Part shown: piece after piece, positions 11,538 through 23,539 of the stretch
Layout of the letters: every line of letters starts with the position of its first letter
How positions within the stretch are numbered: the first letter of the stretch is position 1
DNA from: Centroberyx gerrardi
Taxonomy: Eukaryota > Chordata > Actinopteri > Beryciformes > Berycidae
Reading direction: 5' to 3'
Length of the DNA: 64,000 bases
NCBI RefSeq assembly: GCF_048128805.1
Contig: NC_136008.1
Span: 17,721,572-17,785,571 of the forward strand
Program-made: the position numbers and the translations under genes
Notes under the pieces: model-generated
What the model was told of the DNA's origin: nothing
Database searches by the model: none
Seen by the model: only the letters and a program-made list of their open reading frames with translations

Positions 11538-14454
11538 TCATCTTCGTGGTCCAATGCTGCCACCTGGCTGCCAGCCTCTGTACTTCATACTGGTGTTTGG
11601 TTGGCGTCTCAGTAAGGTATCACCTTCATCTATGTCTTTGGGTTTATCAAACACTGTGGTTATATGAAAGCCTGGTCTGGCCTTCTTTACAGGGCCTGAG
11701 TTCAACTTCTCTCCATGATACCTGCACAAAAACAAGGAAATGCACAATAGCATCATGAAAACATTCTGAAATAACGATGTCCTCTCACATACCAACACAC
11801 AGTTCTGTTTTGTCAAGTCTGTATTTTTTTTAGTTTTTACTCACCCAAAGCCCCTTTTGCAGTTGGGATGTTGTCCCTCATTCTCAAGGGCCTCTGGGAT
11901 CCCGGCCTGACTGTTCCCCAGCCCTTCACCGTCCTTCCAGCCCTGCTTCTCCATCACACGACGGCCAAAGCCCTAACCCAGGAAAATATATGTAGAAAAT
12001 ATGTCTAGTATAGACTATGGTACACAGAATGGAGTCAAATTAATTGCTGTGGAGACCTACTTACCTTAGTGAACTTCTCAAAGCTGCCAATAGTCTGGCT
12101 GTGTCCTGACCTATCTTCAAGGCCATCCCTCAGCCTCTTTTCATACCGCATGCGGACATAGTCACGGGAGTCCATGTCCCCTCCATCTGTGGGAGGAAGA
12201 TCTGAGTTAAAGGCAATCTGGCTCCACAGGAATAATTAACACTTTGTGCATTTTCTGTTTGTTTCCATTTGTCAATCAAGGTAACGACAGTTGAATAATA
12301 GTGAATTTTAGTTACCTTTGTCATAGTAAACGCTCATGTCAACATCCCAATCGTCTGCTGTTTGTTCATCAAAATCTAAAGAAAGGGAGTAAAGAAACAT
12401 AATCAATATTTCATCAAGAAAGTATATTTCATGTATGGCAGTGGTATTCAACCCTGGTCTTCTGGACCCAGAGTACTGCTGGTTTTCTTTGATTTAGATC
12501 TGGGACGTCAGGTGAATGCAGTTAACCACCTAATAGGACAGAAAACCAGTGTTACTCTGGGTCCGGAGGACTGAAGTTGGGAACAATTGAGTTATGTCTT
12601 GATGAAAACAATTAAATAAACTCAGCGTATTCCTGTACATAAGTTTGTTAAGTATGTAGAATTTCTTTTCCATTTTAACAGAGTAGAGCGCTTTGTGTAG
12701 ATCACAGAAAAAAATCCAAATAAATGTTATTTAAATCATTTGGTAGCATAATAACATGTGCAAAAGGGCAAAGTGGGTGATTTTTTTTTTTTTTTTACAA
12801 CTGTTTTGTTGATGTTAGTTTCTGTTGTATACCTCCTTCTTCCTCCTGCCAGTACTGGGCGTCAGTGTAGAACACCAGCCCTGAACCGCCCTTTTCCCAT
12901 TTCAGCTCAATCTCCTCTTCATACAGCCTCTCCTTGCTTCGCTCCTGGCTTGTTACATCCTCGTGCAAAGCTTCATGGCGCTCCCACTCCTCACAGCGGT
13001 CATCATCCTGCAGCCGATAAGAAAAACAAATGATGATGGCAATTCTTCCAGCCCAATATCATAGCCTAGACATCCCATCACTAATAACAATGTGCAAACG
13101 GATATAAACCCACATCATCTGCATTTGACTGCACATCCTCCTCCTCCTCCTTTGGGTCATCGGTGTCTGTTGTTTCTGGGTGGTCACCTAGCTGCCTGGG
13201 TCCTGAGGATGGAGCGGCCACACCGCCTGGCCCTGATATTTCGTGCCCAGCAGCTGTGAAGATATTCTCTTCTGTGGCTGGTACTGTGCGGGTGTCGTAG
13301 TACTGGAAAGGCACGTTGCCATAGCGGCGGTTGGAGCTGGTCTTGGGGAAAGTGAGGCCCAACTTGCGGATGAGACGCGGAGGCAGACGGCACGACTGGA
13401 TGAGCTGGAGGAATATTTTCACTGGTGTGCCCACATTCCCATTCTGCATCAGGGAGGGTGGGTTTAGCTCGCATAAGCCTTTGAGGTCAGCCTCTGTGAA
13501 ACACTCTGTTAAGGACACGCGGTGCCGCTGCTCAGACTTCGTCTTATAGGGGAAGGAGTCCTCATCTGAAACAATAAGAAGAAGAAACTTCATTTGTATA
13601 GCACCTTTCAAAACAGAGTTACAAAGTGCTTCCTGTTAACATTAACATAAAAAAAAAAAAACAAGAAAGACATAAGTAAATGACAGCAACATATACAACA
13701 TTAAATCAGTGCAAAACACAGATCAACTAACAACAAACCTAGAAGCAATGAGATAAGAGCATAACATACTGACAACCACTACTGATGGAAATATCAGATA
13801 ATCAGATAATTCCTGTACTCTTTCTCTCGGAGTAAGGATCTCAAGTAGGAAAAACAAGTCTACAAAAGTGTGTTTTAAGCAGAGAGACTGATCTGATAAT
13901 TTACTGATCTTCTTAACCTAACATCCTCAGGCAAGAATCAAATGCAATGTAATTAGGACACCGTGAACGGCACAACAGAAACATACCATGGCCGGGCCCA
14001 AACATACGGTTGGTGTCTACTGACCTGTGTTATATGAAACTTTTACTCTCTTGATAACACAACGTCTCGCGAGCCAGCTTCCTTTCGAGTCAATCCACTG
14101 ATTCCCTGAGTACATCTTGATAAATCTGTCAGCTTCCTTAGCGTGGACTGAGACTATACAGCAACATGATTTCACGCCTGGCTTCGACGAGGAATTGTCT
14201 TTTGTGGTCTCCGAGGAGGTCGAGCTGCCCTCCTTGCTGTCATCCAACGGTCCAGTTTCAGGTCTGTGTTTCGGGTCGTCGGACTCCTTTGAGCCCTCGG
14301 ACTCTCGGAGAACCTCCGGCCGGTGTCGATAGTGGAAACACTGGAAACCACCGCTTTCTATGAACTGGCTGAAGTAATTTCTGAGGTCCGCTGAACGAAA
14401 GGCGGCGGGAATATTACTAATTGCAAGATACACAAGTGGTACGGTGTCCGCCAT
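11538..14454 (-). CDS. gpatch3: G-patch domain-containing protein 3
   Basis: GPATCH3 is a nuclear G-patch protein; the family is tied to RNA processing and reported to dampen RIG-I-like receptor signalling. Coding exons (transcript order): 14025-14454, 13114-13565, 12833-13007, 12316-12375, 12065-12186, 11845-11972, 11538-11721; 1551 bases, 516 aa (human about 525). ATG at 14454: MADTVPLVYLAISNIP, an RRM-like N-terminus with a YFSQF segment. An acidic linker (PKEEEEDVQ) follows near residues 275-290. The G-patch spans about residues 408-460: FEKFTKGFGRRVM, then QGWKDGEGLGNSQAGIPEAL and the closing CKRGFGYHGEK. The protein ends SIGPRR. Introns are GT-AG with consistent phases. Intron 3 carries a hAT-like foldback repeat; intron 1 carries a short interspersed-repeat fragment. 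Confidence 0.95.
12439..12589. mobile_element. hAT-like foldback MITE in gpatch3 intron 3
   Basis: A 151-bp inverted repeat. The left arm (12439-12487: CAGTGGTATTCAACCCTGG, then TCTGGACCCAGAGTA) is nearly complementary to the right arm (12540-12589: ...TACTCTGGGTCCGGAGGACT). The CAGTGGT-type end and short non-coding body resemble non-autonomous hAT elements. No clean 8-bp target duplication could be found, so the family name is tentative. Confidence 0.6.
13583..13640. repeat. Interspersed-repeat fragment in gpatch3 intron 1
   Basis: TTTGTATAGCACCTTTCAAA followed by AACAGAGTTACAAAGTGCTT resembles a tail segment shared by many dispersed fish repeats. Only a fragment is present and the family is not certain. 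Confidence 0.4.
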
Positions 14455-14560
14455 GATTGTTTGTTTCTGAGCTGTATCGTCCTACGTCATCAGAACGACG
14501 TCCCAAGCGTACGTCAGATCCGCCTAGGACGTGATTCCAACGTCGTTTCAACCAACAACA
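14455..14560 (-). promoter_or_regulatory. gpatch3 promoter with a cluster of CRE/ATF-like sites
   Basis: Within about 90 bases upstream of the ATG lie TACGTCAT (14483-14490), GACGTC (14497-14502), TACGTCA (14510-14516), GACGTGA (14528-14534) and AACGTCG (14539-14545). ACGTCA/GACGTC is the CREB/ATF core. Binding is inferred. Confidence 0.55.
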
Positions 14561-15577
14561 AACCTTCTCCCTACTACTATCAAGACAGTGAATCATTTCT
14601 AAGAAATTATCCGTACAATTGTCTAATATTATAAAAAAATAATAATAATAATCAATAGTTAGCTTGCAGGATATTTAGTGAATGCATTCAGCAGCTAATT
14701 TATGCAAGAACCTTCGTTATTATTCATAAAACAAACAGGGACACATGCTAAAGAAAACTGGCAAAATAGTTTTTCCTAATTTAAACACATGTCTAGGTGT
14801 CACAACGTTCATTAACTTACTAAACATTATACTGTTCGGCTAAATCAAATAAGCGTCTCGCAGAAAAAAAAATACTCCCTTCCAAAAAGAAGCGGTTTAG
14901 TTTGCCTAACAGGATTTAAGCGAAGACGGAAATAAGCAGAAGTGACACCTCTCGCTTCGCCCAAAGACTTTCTGATTTCATGTTGTCCCTGGCTCAGTGT
15001 CTTATTAAATACAAAGCTACTGTATTTTCAGTCCAAACTCTGTAGTGTCGCCCGAAACATTTTAAATCCAAGCTCTAACCAAGACTTAAACCAGTGACAA
15101 ATTAAACTCATTATAAATCTCACATTAAATAAGATTAAAGTAAAATGTAAAGCCTATTAAGACAATATGAAAACCTTACACATGAATCCTTGGTTTTTCC
15201 CCTATCACAGACGAGAAATGTGAGAGCTCGGTCTATTAGAGTTCATTAACCCAGAGGCTACGCCTTCCGTTGGCCTTCAACTCAGCTTTTATTACAGTGT
15301 TTTGATAGTAATAGGCAGTAAAATTACTTTGGCTTCTGGATCCTGACATCACTACACATCACTTTACACACTCATTGTTCAACACTTTTTTTTTATGCAT
15401 TAGTCATAACCTGTCCTGACCCGTGGGAGGATATGTAGGCCTAGTCGTACAAATTAAGAGTGTTGAGCATTTTTGGGACTCAGACTTAAAGACAGGGAGG
15501 ATATACAAATGAAAAATTAGTATTCAAAATCTGATTCTAAAGACACAAACCCTGTAGTGTGTACAGGTAAGTTTGTT

Positions 15578-15817
15578 GGGATCTTACTTTTGGGTTTATA
15601 ATGAAGAAAATCAAGACAGCCAGAGGGCTTTAACATAATGTCCCTGCTGAAACCAGAGCCTTTTGTAGATCAGGGCTGGTGTACAACTGAAAGATTCCAA
15701 AAAGACACATACACATAGGCCTATCCTGTAAGCTGTACACGCACATGCACAACTGCACTTGTTTAGATCTTATATTTTTTAGGTATGCAATGAAGAAAAT
15801 CCAGGCAGTCAGACAGG
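15578..15817. repeat. Imperfect local duplication
   Basis: GGGATCTTACTTTTGGGTTT..AATGAAGAAAATC..GACAGCCAGA (15578-15627) recurs as TAGATCTTATATTTTTTAGG..AATGAAGAAAATCC..GGCAGTCAGA (15764-15813), about 187 bases apart. Divergence suggests an old tandem duplication. Confidence 0.5.
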
Positions 15818-15934
15818 CCTATAGATCAGAGTCATGGATCCATTTTGACCCTCAGCCCTACTGAGCATTCTGGTTTTCATTTCATGGGTCTTTCTTGAAT
15901 GGTTGCAAGGATATCTTGTTGGACAGACACACAG

Positions 15935-15951
15935 AAACGCGCGCACACACA

Positions 15952-16002
<51 letters not shown>

Positions 16003-16008
16003 AGACAC
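15935..16008. repeat. (CA)n microsatellite
   Basis: Long, slightly interrupted CA repeat. Confidence 0.95.
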
Positions 16009-19000
16009 AACAACTACATCTCCATATACCGTAATGTAAAAACTAAAGTGAAATAAACCAATAGGGAGCCTGGAAGAGAAGAAGTCTTTTTTTACAGACC
16101 CAAAATACTTGAACACCCTTTTTTTGGCTTCTTTTTTTTGCAAACCATGAGATTTTCCCAGCCTGTTAAGGACAGTGACATATCTGTCTGATTACAGGTG
16201 TTTTCAGCCTATATAATTATATTTTCTTTGAGACCTTGTGTCCCTTGCTCTAACTACATCATTTATTACTGTTAAATTATTCTAAATAAAGGATCTTGAT
16301 TAAAACAGGTGCTCGTTACAAGCAAGTAACATTTTTCTCCTACATTTTTATTATTAAAACTGAGCAAAAATAGAATTTAGTCAATTTTTTTAGCATGTAT
16401 AATTTCTTACTATTTCAGTAAACACACACCTGATATTTGGTGATATCATCAAATTAAGATTAAAAAATACCATCATAACAGGGTAGGCAAAACACTTTTA
16501 ATTGGCCATTTGTTTGATGTGAGGCATTATTATCTTCAAAAAGTGTCAAAATAGTCATAATCACTTATTGCTCTTTAACTTTAAAATCAGCAAATCCTAA
16601 CATTTCATTTGACTTTTCATTTAGCAGTTGTGATTAAAAAAAAAAAAAAAAGACAAAAGATATTTAAACCAGGAAATACAAAAACAATATTTTATTTTGT
16701 ATATTTGTAATTGAACTTGAATGAACAAGTTCAATTATATGAATGAGTACATGACACCTTCCCCCCAGTGCAATTAAATAATTTATGGGCTCATATAATC
16801 ATTTTTATGGTACATTTGGCCTAACCATGTATGAAAATCTTTTTGGAATTTGAGTTTGTTTACATTTAAGAGTAAAAGGATTTGTACTGAGGACTGAACT
16901 GGAACCGCAGTGGGAACGACTCTCACCTTTGGGTTGATGACCTTGTGAAAAGGGACCCAGGCAAATGAACCTGTATTGCATTAGCAGTGGGTCAAGGCCA
17001 AGTGTCAGGTCCAGGACATGGTGTCCATCACGCACACAGATGAAATGGTAGCCTACTGCACCGGCACCAGGAGTTCAATGACCCAGGAAAACTAAATACT
17101 GGAAAAACAAACATCCTTATGAAGAAGAGTTATTGGGTTTCTGTAGCATGGATGATCGCCATGCTCACATATATCTTCATATTTATCCAGTGATTGTGTT
17201 TTTTTTATTACAATCTGAACTTTATAGTGCTGTTCCAGTCAAACCTTGTAATGACTTCTTTAGGGATACACAACAGTATTGTGAATGTAATAAAAAGGTA
17301 AACAAGGCCTTGACATTCTTCAGGTGCCAGCCAGCCATTACATCATGCTTCATCTGCCTCCGAGTGTTTCGCTTCTTCGATTGCAGAACACAGCAGTTGC
17401 TCCATTTATGGAATGAGGGACTTTTTTTCTTTCTTTTTTTTTACTGCCTTGGTGGAGATAAGTGTCTGTCCTCCGTGCCCGTCTCTGCCTGCTCCTAACC
17501 TCTATAAACACAGGCCTTATCACAGGCATTTACAACTGTCAGCACGCTGTGTGATTACTGTCGCTGGAGTGTATTATGGGTCACACTGAAGAAAGCACAA
17601 CTCAGATCACATTCTGGAATATAATGTAGTGCGTGTGATCATATATGAGACTGCAGTCTGTTATGATTCCTGTCGGTTATTGTGAGTATGGACATGTCAC
17701 CTCTCGCATGAATAACACCTGTATCGTAATGAGATCACCCCAGGAAAGAAAATGAGGCTACAAAACCTCTTCTGGAGGGTCGTGTGGAGAAAAGAGTGAA
17801 GAGACAGATGAAGTAAAACAATCATTTGGTGACTGGTGCCGCCGGTTGTGTCTGGCACATAATCTCTTTATTGCAGTCATTCACTCCATGAACTGACCTT
17901 GACTCCGCTGCTCTCTGGTGCAGATACTCCTCTGGGGCCTCCAGCGTTATGACAGGTTACACAGCTTGTGCTTCAGGTGCCTCATCTAAAGTAAAAGAGC
18001 AGAACATATTATATAGTTAGTGTGTGAGATATCTGTAGCATTGTACCTTGTGGTGTACCTTTTGGTAAACGTCCTGACCAGAGGAACTCCGTCTGTGAGG
18101 ATTTGCTGTTTGTTTATTTGTCACAATAATAAATCAGTTTGCTTATCAGCCTCAAACCTCAGTGCTAGGCACAGAGAAGATAACAAATTAGAGTAGATCA
18201 TCAGTCCTACTAATTAATATGACAGGTACAATGGAACATTTGTCTCGATATTAATAATTATTTTCCAGGACAGTTTGATCAATGCCTATGAATAGAAGGA
18301 GCTGTCTTACAGTTAGAATCCAGACAAATAATACTCTAAACTATGATAATGTCAAAAGACACTTTCTGAAGTCGCTCCATTGAGAATAAATAAGAGGCTG
18401 GCTTTGTGGACCCACCGGATGCTTTTGCAACCAAATGAGCTTCTTTACATAGTGATAATAGTTCAGACCCACAGACTATATCAATATCACTCAACAAAAT
18501 CAGCCTCTTTATTGTTGCACTGTCTATCAAACCATTATCCTATTCATTATAAATAGAGCAAGAGCAGATACCTGAGCTGTATCTCTACATCACAGATTCT
18601 AGTCTTGGCAGTCTTGTTTAGGATACTTGGTCATGGACACACATCTTGGAATCTTGGAATTCTGCTTTATGAAAACAATTGTAAACAATAATGATGTTAA
18701 AATAAGAGAATAAAGTGGGCACAACCATGCTGTTGAGTTTCAGATCAACTTTTAGTGTAGATAGGTTCATATGGTATATATTTGCTTAAAGGAAGCAATG
18801 TTGTAAAAAGAGTGGAACAAAATGGGAAAATGATATTAAAAGCCTAGACAGACATGAGCTTGGGAAATGTCACCAAAAATACATTTTATAAAAAGACAAA
18901 AGTAACAGTTTAATTAAGAAATGCATTGCAAAATAAACTGATTTAAGGGAAAGGGAAAAACACAGTATTTGGTTTTAATCTTATCTAATCTGACAGAGGA

Positions 19001-19354
19001 AGTTCCTTCAATGTGGCAATGATGGATGATCAATTCATCTATCCATTATGGATACAATTTTGTATCCATAATTTGAAATGAAAGCCAATCTGTCCACAAA
19101 ATTACTTTTCATGTATGAGTAAATGAGGAATGAGGAATATTTGGAGCCAATTTAGGGAAGACAGAGGTGTCAAACAAGTGATACATTATTTTTATGTTGA
19201 TTGACTGAAGAAAAGAAAAGAAAAATGTAATTTTGTAAAAAAAAAAAAAAAAAAAAAAAGTTTGGGGTTTTTTGGAAATATTCAGTGTTCCTGAATTAGA
19301 AGAAAATCAATTTAGTCAGAAAAGCTGGCTACACCTCTCAAGGACTTAACTTGT

Positions 19355-19367
19355 AGGTCAATGCCCC
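19355..19367 (+). promoter_or_regulatory. IR-1-like (FXR-type) element upstream of nr0b2
   Basis: AGGTCAATGCCCC is a perfect AGGTCA half-site, one spacer base, then TGCCCC, which keeps four of six bases of TGACCT. An inverted repeat with spacing 1 is the FXR/RXR site of mammalian SHP promoters. It lies about 315 bases upstream of the TATA box. Confidence 0.35.
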
Positions 19368-19638
19368 CTGTTGCTCTGGCCTCGTTCCACCTCTCTAGGT
19401 GTGAGCTGGCAGTGTGCACGGACATGTAGTGTGTGCTGATTGCCTCTGCAGTCCTTGGTAGCTTGGTACTGCCTGGGTTAATGACACCGGCTCAGAGATA
19501 AGGCCCAACCCACTTGATACACAGGCATTACTCCATCGGTTCCTCTTCATTGAGAAAAGCTTATCTGTTTCCCAGGGTTGTTCAGCCAGGTACCTGGCAC
19601 TGCACACAGTTGTTTTTCACTGACTGAGTATTGACAAG

Positions 19639-19647
19639 TCAAGGTCC
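19639..19647 (+). promoter_or_regulatory. NR5A (LRH-1/SF-1)-like site in the nr0b2 promoter
   Basis: TCAAGGTCC matches the NR5A consensus YCAAGGYCR at eight of nine positions, 23 bases upstream of the TATA box. LRH-1 activation of SHP is well established in mammals; function here is inferred. Confidence 0.5.
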
Positions 19648-19669
19648 ACTGAGCAGGGAGGGCTGGCCT

Positions 19670-19677
19670 TATAAATA
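19670..19677 (+). promoter_or_regulatory. nr0b2 TATA box
   Basis: TATAAATA, 105 bases upstream of the nr0b2 ATG, consistent with a start site near 19700. Confidence 0.75.
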
Positions 19678-19781
19678 GAGGGACAGTGGAGGCAGCAGCA
19701 GCAACACTCACAAGCTCATGAGGATCCCGTCCTGCGAGAGGAGAATATCATTTAACTGCATAGACCTCTAAAGTGTACAAA

Positions 19782-20722
19782 ATGGATAACGGATGTCATT
19801 GTTCGGTTCACAGCGATAGGCATTTGAATCCTATCCTCTACAACATCCTGAGCCAAATGGATAACAGCACACCAAGTCAAAACAACTTTGACTACAACTC
19901 AATACCTCATCGATGCAACTGTGAGATGCGGCGGACAGTCTGCTTGAAAAGGCCGTCTGAGATTTGCCAAGAAGCTTCAGCCGTCCTGGTTAAGACTGTA
20001 CACTTCATGAAGAGCTTGCCTGCTTTTAACCAGCTTCCGCCCAACGACCAGTTCTCGCTTCTCCGGAGCTGCTGGGCGCCGCTCTTCATTTTGGGTCTGG
20101 CCCAGGAAGGCGTGGACTTTGAGGTGACTGACACCCCCGCTGACAGCATGCTGAAGAAGATCCTGCTGAACCGTCAGGAAAGCTCGGACACGGAGAGAGA
20201 GCAGCCCACCATGGCTGGTGTCAGCAAACTCAAGTCCTGCCTTAAAAAGTTTTGGAGTTTGGATTTGAGTCCCAAGGAGTTTGCCTACCTCAAAGGCACC
20301 ATGATATTTAATCCAGGTGAGTCCACAATAAATGAAATGACATGACAATATTTACAAACTATCAATTTGATGTCTAGGTTCTCATTGATGAATTTTCAAT
20401 CCCTGTTATTATCCATAAAGAGGAGAATACTGTGCTAAAGTATCTATCACTTACTAATATACCATCTCTACATTCAACAGATGTTCCAGATTTAAAGGCG
20501 GCTCTGTTCGTTGAAGGGCTGCAGCAGGAGGCTCAACATGCTCTGAGAGAGGTGGTCCAGCTGCTTCACCCAGGGGACCAGGAGCGCTTCGCCCGCCTCC
20601 TGCTCACAGCGTCCATGCTGCAGACCGTCACTCCCGGCCTCCTCACTGAACTGTTCTTCCGGCCTGTGATCGGCCAGGCTGACCTGCTGGAGCTGCTGGT
20701 CGACATGCTCTTCAGTAGATAG
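19782..20722 (+). CDS. nr0b2: Small heterodimer partner (orphan nuclear receptor NR0B2)
   Basis: SHP is an atypical nuclear receptor with a ligand-binding domain but no DNA-binding domain; it represses other receptors in bile-acid and lipid control. Exons 19782-20316 and 20481-20722, joined in phase 1 at CCAG/GTGAGT; 777 bases, 258 aa (human 257). The ATG at 19782 gives MDNGCHCSVHSDRHLNPILY; the in-frame GTG nine bases upstream is not a likely start. Recognisable blocks: ILYNILSQ (human ILYALLSS, a receptor-interacting box), LPPNDQFSLLRSCWAPLFIL, LKKILL, FWSLDLSPKEFAYLKGT, IFNPDVPDL, LLTASMLQT and the C-terminal ELFFRPVIGQADLLELLVDM. The single intron in the same place as the mammalian gene supports orthology. 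The promoter has a TATA box and nuclear-receptor-like sites, so regulation by NR5A/FXR-type factors is plausible. Confidence 0.96.
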
Positions 20723-21143
20723 GACAGGTGGGCTTCAAGCTGTCCTGGAGAAAGTTTAAGAGCAGAGGACTTTCATGGTTGAGACACAAAACTTTGTCTT
20801 GATCTACTTTGGCAATGTTTCCTCATGAACTGGAGAAATGTCTGACAGTGGACTGCTCAAATCAGCACTTACGACAGCCTGTATGGGAGACAAAATACGT
20901 GAATTAGCATTTTCTATTGTGAACATGAAACTATGAATTACATTTACATTGGAGCTGAGGTCACTTTATCCATGTCTGCATTGGTTTTATTTGCTGTGGT
21001 GGATAGTTGTAAACTTTCCACTCAATATGCAATGACAGACTGTACCAACTGTTCATATATCTTATGTTGGTGTCATACTGGAGATATTTTATGTTTGCTT
21101 CAGTGTTGTAAATAACTTTTGTCTGAATTTACAGAATGTTTGA

Positions 21144-21149
21144 AATAAA
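21144..21149 (+). terminator. nr0b2 polyadenylation signal
   Basis: AATAAA about 420 bases after the stop codon, giving a 3' UTR of roughly 440 bases. Confidence 0.65.
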
Positions 21150-21169
21150 TATATTTTTGTACACTAACT

Positions 21170-23530
21170 GAAAGGTGAATGTATGTCTCTATACTTTAAG
21201 AAGAATCAGCGTAATCAGCGCCATCAATTTTCAAAAATGACAAAAGCGTGTATTTATAAACCTTATTTCACATAGTATTGACGCTCTTTGTTCTCAAAGC
21301 AAATAAGCACACACTGTAACATATTCACTAGAGTATAAAAGTGAAATTGAGTAATCGTATCATCTGATTCCGCCCCACTCTCTCCTGTTTCTTGTTTGAC
21401 CATGATGTGTTTGAAGCCAAGTTAACCATCAGTGTTTTATGTCAGTGGTTACTTCACTGGTGCATTTGCACAGTTGGCTTTTCACCCACTGCACCCTGTG
21501 CTGAACTCCCTGATATCTGTTAGGCTGCTGGCCTGCAGACTTCCTAGTCAAACAAGCACAGACACATGACTGGAAAAAAGGTGTGGAAGTTATATCAAGA
21601 ATCCAGCTTTACATTAAAGTATCGATAACTAGTGGGCTTTCTGTAGGAATACGGCAGCAACTGCCAAATTTGTTTCCATTATGGGCATAAAGTTGAAGAA
21701 TGAATGGTAGGTCAGTGGGTTGTTTTTTTTTCTAGTGGTGCTTTGTCTCCCTCTTGTGTTAATTATTAGAAGTCACTTGTGTTTACTCAAGCACACTATG
21801 GAAGGACTGAGGCATAAAAAGTGGATTTCTTCTTTCTGTGTAAAAATACAACACTGTTAACCACAATCAGAAAGATACCCTACAAAATAAAATATCTATA
21901 TAAGAATGCATCATAACAACTTTTTATATGCAACGGTGACTGGAAGAAAAGTGTGAATGCTAAATCAATTGTGTAAAAAAATCTCGATTCATTGACTATC
22001 AAGGAAATATTCTTTGGGCCATTTGATATGGAGCAAGTCCTTTTGATTCGTCCGTACCTGTGGTATGTTAGTTGTGAAACTGTGAGCGTTTACACGACAC
22101 CTCATACAGGTAAAACAGGAATGTACTGGTGGGGGCAGAAAGCCAGCGGAAACGGGGTTACACTGGATAACTGCAGCACAACACAAACAGCACACATCAA
22201 GTCAAGAAGATCCACATGTGGCACAAAGGACTTCAGTTAATTGGGAGGAGGGTCGCTATGGGCTCAGATGAGTTGGTGGGTTATCTTGAGGCAGGATGTC
22301 TATTCAAAGGAAATGGACTGCAGTCACTTGAGAGCATGTTTCAATCCTGCAAGAGATTCTTGACAACATTCATCAGTGTTTGTATGTAAGATTTCTACTT
22401 CTATGCTAAATAGTACACCTGTAGATGACAGGTGTATCTATTTAGCTTGATTAGAATATTCCCACATTGGTTAGGCTTGTATAAAAAACATAGATAATAT
22501 ACATCCCGAATTTCCCCTAGGGGATCAATAAAGTGCATCTTATCTTATCTTACATATTCACTGAACAAAAAATAGCATTATATATAACATATTGTTGATA
22601 AAGGTTAAGATGGTAAACACATAAGGTGACCAGCTGTTCATAAAACAGTCAATAGTTGATAAATAATCCATCAATACACACCAAATTATTGGCTAAACAC
22701 ATTTTCCTTACTGGTCTTTGGTGCTCACTGAATAGGTGCATTATATGATTTCTGTAAAGACTTAGCATGTGTGAGAATGTCGTACTTCAGGTGAATGGAT
22801 GGACCTGTTATCTAAAGGTATCCTATTCAGCATTGAAGTAGATCTATTAGACACTGATGACGGCTGAAGGGTTGAAAACATTCTGCCCTTCATGAAACTG
22901 ATTTTAAACTTCCAAATATACATTCTCTTAGCCGAGTGCAACCCTAACCCTCTGAATCAACACGGGACTTAAGGATACAAAGAGCAGTTCCTGAAATCAG
23001 GTTGATTTTCTCCAGTGCTTCTTTGCTGTGTAATACATGACAAAGACAAACCCCAGGATTTTATTTCCTTTTTGTCAGAACCAGCCAAACAAGTTCCTTC
23101 TTTTGCTGAGGGCGGAAAAAGCCTGCATGGTACAACACAGTGACCTAGGGGAGAAGAGCTTGACAACAATAATCCAAGAGATAAAGAGGGAAACTAGGGT
23201 AGAAACACAAACCTGCTAAGAGAAAAACTGGCAGACTTGTTTATGTGGCAGAGCAAATCGTGTGATGCAAGATAAATAGATTTTTTTGTATTGAAACAGT
23301 ATATTAGATTGGCTGATGAAGAGAGGTGAAGACAGGACTGCTGAAAGTTTGGTGTGACAGTATGTTGCCTGTTCACTCAGGACTTCTCCAAGCTTGAAAC
23401 TTTACACTTTTTTGTTATGGCCAAAATGAAAACTAGACAACTTAAACATCATTACTATACAGAAAAAAAGACTTCAATAAGACCCTTATTGAATATACAT
23501 AGGACAGTAAAAACAGGCATGGAGATTTTT
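21170..23530. other. Intergenic region between nr0b2 and kdf1
   Basis: Convergent 3' ends flank this stretch. Apart from a short LINE-like tail at 22505-22551, nothing was recognised. Confidence 0.55.
22505..22551 (+). mobile_element. Fragment with fish LINE-type 3' tail
   Basis: CCCGAATTTCCCCTAGGGGA followed by TCAATAAAGTGCATCTTATC is the kind of 3' tail common in fish L2-like LINEs and their SINE partners. The upstream body is not recognisable, so this is a strongly 5'-truncated copy. Confidence 0.5.
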
Positions 23531-23533
23531 TTT

Positions 23534-23539
23534 TTTATT
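23534..23539 (-). terminator. Candidate kdf1 polyadenylation signal
   Basis: AATAAA in the kdf1 sense (TTTATT on the plus strand), about 740 bases beyond the kdf1 stop codon. Confidence 0.4.

Larger units (their letters stand above)
14561..19354. other. Intergenic region between gpatch3 and nr0b2
   Basis: No coding gene recognised; NUDC, which lies between GPATCH3 and NR0B2 in human, is not visible. Contents: an imperfect duplicated segment near 15578-15817, a CA microsatellite, oligo-T/oligo-A tracts near 16635-16650 and 19239-19259, and a perfect TGACCTTGA nuclear-receptor half-site at 17894-17902. Confidence 0.55.

Noticed and set aside
19773-19781. Upstream start of nr0b2 at 19773
   Set aside because: It is a GTG; the ATG at 19782 fits the family length.
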